Below are positions 56,175 to 64,000 of a stretch of DNA of 64,000 nucleotides, in pieces. Positions within the stretch are counted from its first letter, which is position 1; every line of letters begins with the position of its first letter. A program made the position numbers and the translations under genes. The notes beneath the pieces were generated by a model. The model did not search any database. It was given only the letters and a program-made list of their open reading frames with translations, and was not told the DNA's origin. This DNA comes from Solicoccozyma terricola (Eukaryota > Basidiomycota > Tremellomycetes > Filobasidiales > Piskurozymaceae), in the NCBI GenBank assembly GCA_001600875.1, contig BCLD01000017.1, positions 19,670-83,669 of the forward strand, read 5' to 3'.

Positions 56175-57299
56175 TTTGAGGGGGGATTTTAAGGTATACA
56201 GCATATTCTCATACTATGTGGAGAGTCAAGATTATAAACTTTTGTAAGAAGAATTCATGTAGGGTGATTGACCTTACCAAGGGATGTAATCCAGTACTTC
56301 TTCGCATTCAGCGCATTCAGCATCAAACCTATATTGGCGAGTCAGACGTCGATCCTAAATGGAGCAAACCCGCTTGCATCGTGTCGCTAGCGCCGTACCT
56401 CTCTCTTCATGCAATAGATACGATACGGCTAACACAGATTAGCTTACCAGAGATATAGAAGATAAGGCGATTTTCAGTGGTCTTGGCAGTCGGCGCCGAT
56501 CTGTGGAGTCAATTGGGAAAAAAAAAAAGACAAAAAAGACCAAAAAAGGAAAAGGAAAAAAAAAAACGGGGCTCCGAGCAGACTAGTGTAGGTGAGCGGG
56601 CAAAGAGCCGATCAAATCCATGCGGAGTCCCGTTGCAGACCCCCTGCAGACCCGTTGCAGAGCCCCAACCAACCCCCAACCCCCGAAGTCGGGGAAGAAC
56701 GCTGGTGCTATGCTATGCTATGCGGCGGATGACCGTGCGCTGACGGTGAGGTCAGCTGCGTTCCAACACGGGTACTGCTACCGCGAAACATGCCCATCCA
56801 TCCAGACGAGCAGCACACCAAGCAACATCACATGTCGTCCCCATGACCCCCGTAGGCGGATTGGCTGGATGTCACCGAAAATGTTTAATTATCCTTTTTG
56901 ATTTTTTATTTTTTCTCTTTTCTTCTATTCCAGTCTAACGCCACCGTTTTGTGGCGAAAAACAGAAAAAGGTACCGACTATGATGGCGCCAAGCATCTAC
57001 GTCCCGTCGCCTATTCGCTCTCGCTCGGTCGAAATAAATTTTGGTTCGAAAGTGAAGAAAATCGCAGGCAGATCCTGGTCACAGATCAGGTGAGGAGGGG
57101 GGGGGGATGGGGGGATTGGGGGGAGAGGGGGGAGGGGGGAGGGGGGAGGGCAAGCAGGCAGGAAGGCAGGCGAACTTTTTCCAACCGGTGCACTACTACT
57201 CGCTCCCTCAGACTTTAAAGCCCACACACACCGACTACACCACAACAGTCCACACACCAACTGGCCTCCGTCAACAACTCCAATTCTATCGTCGCAATC
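56175..57299. promoter_or_regulatory. Intergenic region and leader of the amino-acid permease
   Basis: No supported gene. It contains an A-rich block (56519-56568), a CCGTTGCAGA direct repeat (near 56631-56660), a TGCTA repeat (56703-56720) and a plus-strand G-rich block (57095-57150). GTGAGG at 57090 and CTCCCTCAG|ACTTT near 57211 could bound a 5'-leader intron containing the G block. Confidence 0.45.
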
Positions 57300-58483
57300 A
57301 TGTCGCAAGAATTCAACTCGGACAAGCAGGAGAAGATGGGTTATGTGCGGGAGGGAAGCGTGATTGCTGAGCCCATCGAGTACAAGGAGGAGGAAACACA
57401 CAGATCCCTCAAACCAAGGCAGATCAGTATGATTGCCATCGGAGGTGCTATCGGTGAGTATAAACACTCTCGCTATCTGCCATCTTAGATTGCCTGACCG
57501 ACGGGGTTTCCTTTTTTTCAACATCTAGGCACCGGTTTGGTCATCGGTTCTGGTGGTAGTTTGGCGCGGTCCGGACCAGCTAGTATTTGGCTGGCATACG
57601 TTATCATGGGTGTAGTGTGAGTCCATTGTTGTTGTTGCCGACATGATTCCCGCCGTCAAGTCACGACTAACCCGCTGTCCGCTGTTCCCCCCCCCCCCCC
57701 CCCCCTTTTCTCCTACGCGCAGATGCTTTGCTGTCATGCTCGCCCTTGGAGAAATGTCCACTCGGTTCCCCAGCAAGAAGGGTTTCGCAGGTCATGCAAC
57801 TCGTTGCGTCGACCCTGCTTTCGGTTTCGCGACCGCCCTAGTCTACCTTTGCAAGGTGTGTGTGTGTTTGAGTGTCCTCGCAACAAGTCCTTAACCCTTT
57901 GAACTGACACCGTCATACTACCCTGCCTGCAGTACCTTATCCTCAGTCCCAACCAGATCATCGCAGGTGCATTGGTCATCCGATACTGGAACTCGAAAAT
58001 CAACGGAGCTGTCTGGGTGACGATCCTGATTGTCTTTGTAATCGGCATCAATTGCTTGGGTATCCGATGGTTTGGAGAAATCGAATTCTGGCTCTCTTTC
58101 ATCAAGATAATCACTCTTACCGGTCTCATCCTCCTCGGACTCATCATCGATCTCGGCGGCGTATCTGGTCAAGAGAGAATCGGGTTCAGATACTGGGAAC
58201 ATGGCAAGGCGTTCAAGGCGTACAAGCTTCCCGGAGATTTGGGCAGGTTCCTCGGTTTTGTCAACGCACTCGTCTTGGCTCTTTTCGCGTATATGGGTAC
58301 AGAATTGATCGGTGTGACCGTAGGAGAGGCAAAGGTGAGTTCAGTCGGAATGTCTCATTGCTCTAAGCGACGTTCACCTGATAAGACTCTCGTATCTTTG
58401 TCCTCGTAGAACCCTCGTAAGACTTTCCCAGCCGCAATCAAGAAAACTTTCTACCGAATCCTGTTCTTCTACATTGTGAGGCC

Positions 58484-58531
<48 letters not shown>

Positions 58532-59826
58532 ACCATCCCCCCCCCCCCCCCCCCCCTCCCCCCCCCCCCCCCCACCCCCCCCCCCCCCCCCCCCCCCCCC
58601 CCAACCACCACCTTCAAAGGTAGACACAACCCGCTGAAACCACGCCCCTCATTCCCAAATCCACAGTTCGGTATTCTCATCGTCGGCATGATCGTGGATT
58701 CATCATCACCTCTCCTCGCGGCAGCTGCGTCCAAGGGTACAGCTGGAGGTGCATCCGCATCTCCCTTCGTCGTCGCTATCGAAGCCGCTGGTATCAAGGT
58801 ATTGCCTGCCATTATCAACGCCTGGTGAGTTTTGAAACCAAAACTTCCCTAGAACCTCAGTCAGATGTTGATTTCCCAAATCCCCGATCGACCATTCAGC
58901 ATCCTAGTATTCACCATCTCCGCTGCCAATTCCGATCAATATATCGCCACTCGTACGCTATACGGAATGGCTAAAGATGGCAACGCTCCTCGTATCTTTA
59001 CGAAATGCACAAGTCGTGGTGTCCCATGGTGCGTGATTCTTTGTCCCGCGTTCTCCTGACCTGATCACTGATGATGATCTCGCGGATACGCGCCAACAGG
59101 GTGGCATTCATCTTCACTGGTAGTTTCATGGGTCTTGCCTACCTTGTTGCGAGCAACGATGCGTTGGTCGTATTCAATTACTTTGTGTCCTCTGTTACCA
59201 TTTTCGGTGCTTTGACATGGGTACGTCTCTGGAGATACATAGCGATGTTCACTTGGCAAATTCGCTGAACAGCTATTTCCCCCTTGGCCTCAGATCTCTA
59301 TCCTCTCCAGTCATATTGGATTCATGAGGGGTATGAAAGCGCAGGGTATCTCACGTCAGACGTTGCCATACGTTGCTGTCAGTCACTTCTTCCTTCGAGT
59401 CCATGTGAAACAACACTGATGAACCTAATTCTCCCCCTATTACAGCCGTTCCAACCTTACCTCACCTACTTTGCACTCGCATTCACCGTGGCCATCGCTA
59501 TCTTCAAGGGATTCGACGCTTTCATGCCGTTTGCATACAAGAGTTTCATCACGAGTTATATTGGAATTCCCATTTATGTGCTTGGATACGTCGGATACAA
59601 GTGTACGTGTGGTGTGTTTGCGCATCAAAATCGTAGAACTCGGCTGATTCGTGCATATTTACTTCTCACAGTGATACGCAAGACCAAGGCTGTGGAGATG
59701 CACCAGATGGACCTGACCACAGGTGCGCGCGAGTTCATGGACTTGGACGAAGAGGAAGAGGAAGATGAGACATACAAGACGATGACATTGAAGCAGAAGC
59801 TAGTATACAATCTGAAGAACTGGTAA
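57300..59826 (+). CDS. Fungal amino-acid permease (YAT family, APC superfamily)
   Basis: ATG 57300. A polar N-terminus (about 45 residues) leads to LKPRQISMIAIGGAIGTGLVIGSGGSLA, the conserved first helix of yeast amino-acid transporters. Then GPASIWLAYVIMG, ALGEMSTRFP, GFAGHATRCVDPAFGFA, YLILSPNQIIA, NPRKTFPAAIKKTFYRI and ATRTLYGMAKDGNAPRIF follow in the usual order, with 12 helices and a charged tail ending LKNW at 59826. It should import amino acids at the plasma membrane with protons; the substrate range is unknown. About ten introns. One ends with C19 (57687-57705) before its acceptor, and another contains a 116-base C tract (58487-58602). Confidence 0.93.
58487..58602 (+). repeat. 116-base poly-C tract in an amino-acid permease intron
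   Basis: Nearly pure C with a few interruptions (CACCAT at 58531-58536, T at 58557, A at 58574). It lies inside the intron from FFYI|GTGAGG to CCACAG|FGILIV (acceptor AG 58665-58666). Confidence 0.92.
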
Positions 59827-60033
59827 AATAAGTGGTGAAACACTCTGGCTGAGACGGAGATAAGAGGATAGTTAGATGGTGCTTGTACTACGAGTTGGGA
59901 CGGTGGCGAGAATAGAATTATTACGTCATTTACGGTGCTGACGTCATCTGATAAGGAATGGGGGGCGGCCAGGTCCGTGGCTTACATGTCCTATCACTCG
60001 CCGACCACAATCATCAACATCATCATCATCACC

Positions 60034-60270
60034 ATGTCATCCCAAGTAAGCACCCTCCTCCTATGTCTCCTCCGTTCTATCTCACGTTGTACATCACCCT
60101 ACTAGCAAACACCAGTCGTCCAAACCACCGGAGGAGGTCTCGCCACATCGGACAATGTCAAGAACCTCCCCGTTGCGCCGAATGGACCTGGTATGACTCG
60201 TGCCGAGCTGGAGGAGAAGAAAGCCCTTGAAGCTGCGCAGAAGAAGGTTGAGAAGGAGAAGACTGATTGA
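60034..60270 (+). CDS. 58-residue hydrophilic protein of unknown function
   Basis: Coding exon 1 is ATG TCA TCC CAA (60034-60045), then a GTAAGC...CTACTAG intron, then QTPVVQTTGGGLATSDN...NGPGMTRAELEEKKALEAA and a Lys/Glu-rich helical tail ending EKTD, stop TGA 60268-60270. The exon 2 frame is clean, the splice sites are canonical, and codon choice resembles neighbouring genes, so I consider it real. No signal peptide, membrane helix or known motif; the C-terminal 25 residues should form an amphipathic helix. Upstream lie TGACGTCA (59939-59946) and GATAAG (59950-59955). Confidence 0.65.
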
Positions 60271-60575
60271 AAGGAGTGAGTGTCATGGGGGTGGTGATGC
60301 GAAGTAACTGAGGATTGTCAGCTGAGCAATGCGGTCTTAGATTGGGGAGGCGTTACACGTTGTATTTAGATGTCGGATGGTGAAAGGACGATCTTGCAAT
60401 GTATAGATGATATGAGATGCTGGTTGTGGTCCACTATCAATACTTCTGGCATCTCGACACAAAAACACCTTCAGCTACTGGTACTACAATGCAATAACAA
60501 ACCTCTGATCGCCAAATGGAACGGCAATTTTAAACCCGTACAACACGCAGCGCCACGACAACTATCTCCATACCC
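60271..60575. other. Convergent intergenic gap
   Basis: 305 bases holding the 3' ends of the small gene and the C2/MHD gene. Nothing else seen. Confidence 0.5.
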
Positions 60576-63500
60576 TCACAACCCTCCTTGCCTTTGCATC
60601 CTCGCCTGGTTCAACTGTCCGATACTATTACTCAAAAAATCACTCGTCTGAACCCTCATCCTCAATATCCGCAATAAGATCTCCGCCCTCCTCTCCTCTT
60701 CATCCACCCCCACTTGAGATCCGTTAGTCGCATTTGTCGACATAGGCGACGTGATCTTTCCCTTTCGTGATGTTCCCTTTATAGCTGCGACGCATTTCTC
60801 TTTTAGTGTTGGAGTAGGTAGATCGAGATATTGACCGATCAAGATAAGCTCTTTGTAGAGACCGCCGGAGAGGACGTGCAATGGGACACCATGTTCTTTA
60901 TCGTCCTCACTGGCGTTGAAAAAGGCCTTGAGGAGCTGTTTGGTTGGGTAGACCGGTTATTTATATCTCTATCATAACAATGCAAACGTATCGCAACTGG
61001 AAACTCACCTTCAACCACTGGAAAACAACGTGGACCTCCTGTGCACTCAATGTCTCACTCGTCGATTCCTTGTCAGAGAGTGGTGGGATCAGCAGTGAGA
61101 TGAGTATATCCAACACCCGGCGCCACACTTGAAGCATCATTTGGACCTTGAGCTCGTCCGGGAGGGTGACAGCAAAGGTCGAGAACTAAAACGAGTTCAG
61201 GAAGGAAAAAGTTAGACCTCGATTACAGTGTCGTCGGCGACACTCACCACTTGATCAAAGTAGTCGAACAGAGGCAACAAGCTTGCTTCGATCTCCTGGT
61301 CAGTGAACGTGATCTTAGTTACCGCCTTCTTGCCCCTGCCTCCAGGCTGTTTTAGAAGCGTTTGAATCGCATTAGAAGAGAGATGAAATCTAATGAAGTC
61401 GGACATCTAAGCCAGCAGGAGTTGCGGACATTCAGAACGAAAAACCGGTGCAGAACTTATCCTCCGCACTCACTCTATCCATCATCTTCCTCGTCATCTC
61501 ATCCGCCGCACGGTCTAAGCTGCGGATCGCGCGGTTGAGGTGGAAGCGTGCTTCATGCTTCTCCCCGCCTTCCATTCCGATACGTAGGTGGATGACACCA
61601 CGCGGGTTCAGCGGGACGACGATATCTCGTGATGGTTGATCTTTGAACGCATTCGGATCGAGTTTGAAGGTCGCCTTCCCGATCAGGTCGTGCTTGCCGA
61701 CGAGCAGACGGTCCCAGCAATTGATCTCGTACATCTTCGCCGAGGTGATGCTGACTTCGGCAGCCTCCTCCCATGTGGGGTCGATGCGACCGATCACGGT
61801 CCCTGTCTTCAGAACACGAGTCGACGAGGTGACGTCTTGTAAGGTAACGAATGCATCCGCGGGTTTGCCAAGATTCTTATTGAGCAGGTTTTCGCCGCGC
61901 ACGACGTTGACGGAGAAGAGGTATCGCGCGATTGTATCTTCATTTCTTTGGACACCTCTAATTTTCAGCTTGTGTTCCCGGACGATTCGAGCAGTTTCAT
62001 CGGCACCAATGGCATGCATAAGGTCCTCGGTAGATGACTTGGCAGCGTGGATATCGGTCAACTTGACGCAGGCCGTTGGGGTGACGATGAATCCTTCTAC
62101 TTTTTTGCGTTCGAGGCTCTTCACCGCTTGCCTTCCCTTCGCGAGCCACGTTCCGGCTTTCCCAGCCACCGCAGCTGATTGCTCCGCCGATTTGTCTGTG
62201 GATCCTGCTGCTGGCGATATCTCCGCCACATATAGGGCCTGCACTGTGATGGCGTACTGAGATATGGCAACGGAGGCGCCTTTCGAAAAGTCAATCACAT
62301 AGCAAGCACGGGCGTATTCGCCCAGTGGGAGATCGATGAGAATGGTCTTGGCAGAAGCTCGAATGAATTCGAAAAGGTCGATGACGGATTGGCTATGTCG
62401 AAAGGATCCCTCCGGAACCCACTGAGCAGCAAGAAGGAAGGAAAATTGAGCTACTGCCTCGGTCAAATGCGTACCCACGGCCACTCACGCTGTCCATAAC
62501 GATGGCTCGCGAGACCCAGTCGTGCGAATCCACCTCCTCTGTGCTTTTCAGCCATTCGCGGATGTGGGGTTCGAAGAAGGAATCCACGTCGACTGCGAGC
62601 GGTTGGCTAGGGTTTCGCAGGATTTGGTAAGCAATTTGGTCGTGTCGGTTAAAGTCATCTAGACTCACTTGGGCAACAGCTCTTCCCAGATTTTGACGAG
62701 TCTCGAAGTCCGCTCATATAATCCGAAGATATCATCCGCCTTGCTTCCCGGTCGTGGCTGTTCCAAGACCTGCATCTCTGCGAGGTATAAAGGAAGCTGT
62801 TTGGAAAGAATGACCGCTGGGGGGTCAAGTCGGCTGCGACGGTGGGAAATGATCAGCACTGCTTTCCGAGTCGGCCGCTAAAGCTGCACACCCACCCAGA
62901 CAATGCATTCTTCCTCCAGGTTACAGCCACACGCTTCAACCCGTTCTCCATCCAGTCTGCCGTCTGCTCGAATCCATGCAGCAGACCTTCACGATCGATG
63001 TTCTCATCTGACAAGAACTCCTGCGTTTTCTGCACATAATCACCGACGGCGCCCGCTCGGATCATGTCTGCCGCGTTGAGCCAGGACTCGGATTTGAGTT
63101 CTTTGGGGAGGACTTCAATGAGTGGAGATGTGTAAAGGTGGTTGATCAAGAATAGGCAGGAAGGAGAAGGTGCTTGCGGAGGATAGTCGCGTGTCGGATA
63201 GATGTTTTGCAGTGCAGGCAGCAGTATGCTCATCATATCGTTGTGCATCCTCGTGAGAACGGTCTTGAGATTCTTCTCCTGATGTGGAATGGGTTCAGCG
63301 GGAGTGAAAAGGTCGCCGAAGGTAGCACACTCACCTCTTCTCTCTCTGAGACTCCGTTTGTATCTCCCGACACCTCATCCAACAAGTCTTTCACTCGATG
63401 AGCCCATGCCATCGCATCACTGTTGCCCTCCATACTGCTTCCCGAATCACGTTGCGCCGTCAACCTCGACCGAATATCGTTACCCGTTGCGAAATCCCAC

Positions 63501-64000
63501 ACTTGCCGCTTCCAGAACGAGAAGGCAACTTCCAGCTCGAGGATTGATTTGCATTGAATCCCCCAGATACCAGCACATACGTCCCACAGTTCCGCCTCGC
63601 CAAATTGGCCATGAACAGGTAACGCATCGGCACCGAGAAGGGTGTAGGTGCGTTCGACGAGACGAGTGTAAACTGCCGTTTTGTTTGGAGTTGGAGTAAA
63701 GTAGAGAGAGACGCCACGAGATGCCTCGTGTGGGTCTGCTGGTGTCAATTCAGCTGTGCCTACTTGCGGACAAGCCTGGAGAAGGTTGAAAATCTCGGTT
63801 TGAAGTGCATTGATACGATCTTGAGTCGATGGAGAGGATTTGAGAGGGTCACTGGCCATGAGAGTGGAGAGATGAATCTTGAGGTCCGACAAGTAGCTCT
63901 GATTTGGGGGGGGGGGGGGGGGGGGAAAGAAAATCTCGTCAGGATTGTTGCGTTTGCCTGAAACTTTACTCCCCTCCAAGCCCAAGGAACCTGCAGAAAC
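60576..64000 (-). CDS. Munc13-type protein with C2 and MHD domains (fungal Ync13-like), 5' end beyond window
   Basis: The gene enters from the right edge, where the frame is open to the last base, and ends at a TGA (60576-60578). In protein order: an N-terminal helical region (YLSDLKIHLSTLMASDP, LDELEVAFSFWKRQVWDF-like), an MHD1/MUN-like helical stretch (EKNLKTVLTRMHNDMMSILLPAL, WLNAADMIRAGAVGDYVQ, VTWRKNALSGWV), and EYARACYVIDFSKGASVAISQYA. A C2 domain follows (YLFSVNVVRGENLLNKNLGK without the last residue, ADAFVTLQ, IGRIDPTWEE, INCWDRLLVGKHDLIG), then a C-terminal MHD2-like region (SDFIRFHLSSNAIQTLL, LHVLSGGLYKELILIGQYLDLPTP). This arrangement is that of fungal Munc13 relatives involved in exocytosis and septation. 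One intron ends with a C21 run (plus-strand G 63906-63926) before CAAATCAG. Confidence 0.85.

Noticed and set aside
58374..58820. Glycine-rich minus-strand protein across the 58487-58602 tract
   Set aside because: It is only the translation of the complementary homopolymer in a permease intron.
1..64000. Biosynthetic gene cluster or mobile island
   Set aside because: Transporters and enzymes here are scattered among conserved housekeeping genes; no synthase, transposase, integrase or terminal repeats were found.

Overview
The window is nuclear DNA of a fungus, most likely a basidiomycete yeast of the Tremellomycetes (Cryptococcus/Kwoniella/Tremella type). The evidence is compact genes on both strands, almost all split by many short introns (about 50-90 nt, GT-AG, branch sites like CTGAC/CTGAT), intergenic gaps of 0.1-1.6 kb, and a gene set that is fungal throughout (Dpl1, Sse1, Crm1, Utp25, tricalbin, Ost3, GT32 mannosyltransferase). 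No virus, plasmid, transposon, tRNA, rRNA or CRISPR was recognised. All gene models were spliced by eye.

Layout, left to right: end of an RGG-rich gene (+); Gfo/Idh/MocA oxidoreductase (+); DHA2-type MFS transporter (-); paraoxonase-like beta-propeller (+); succinate-fumarate carrier SFC1 (+); GT32 glycosyltransferase (-); fungal multi-pass membrane protein (+); myosin regulatory light chain (+); DPM3 (-); Hsp110 SSE1 (+); sphingosine-phosphate lyase DPL1 (+); exportin CRM1/XPO1 (-); cohesin acetyltransferase ECO1 (+); DPH4 (+); glycine cleavage H protein GCV3 (-); ESCRT-II VPS25 (+); bZIP factor (-); RPB8 (-); mitochondrial-looking unknown protein (+); OST3 (+); a large tricalbin (+); UTP25 (-); sugar transporter (+); amino-acid permease (+); a 58-residue protein (+); and a Munc13-type C2/MHD protein (-) that runs off the right edge.

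There is no operon-like pathway cluster. Most genes are conserved housekeeping genes. Three act in ER/Golgi glycosylation (DPM3, OST3, GT32). The bidirectional DPM3/SSE1 promoter carries an interleaved array of CCACGTCA (a TGACGTGG-type unfolded-protein-response-like site) and TGATAAG (GATA) elements. A shorter version of the same module lies upstream of UTP25.

The most unusual signal is intronic. Long homopolymer runs, nearly always poly-C on the transcribed sense strand, sit in introns of many unrelated genes, often directly against the 3' splice site. They reach about 85-115 nt in SSE1 and the amino-acid permease, 38+9 nt in RPB8, and are probably the cause of the only assembly gap (inside an ECO1 intron). 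Other notable points are a 13-nt microexon beside a GC-AG intron in the GT32 gene, a 15-nt microexon carrying the PLP-lysine codon side of DPL1, introns placed 2 codons after the start in SSE1 and CRM1, and a threonine at the leptomycin-B cysteine position of CRM1. Two genes (paraoxonase-like, GT32) need a single-base correction to read through.
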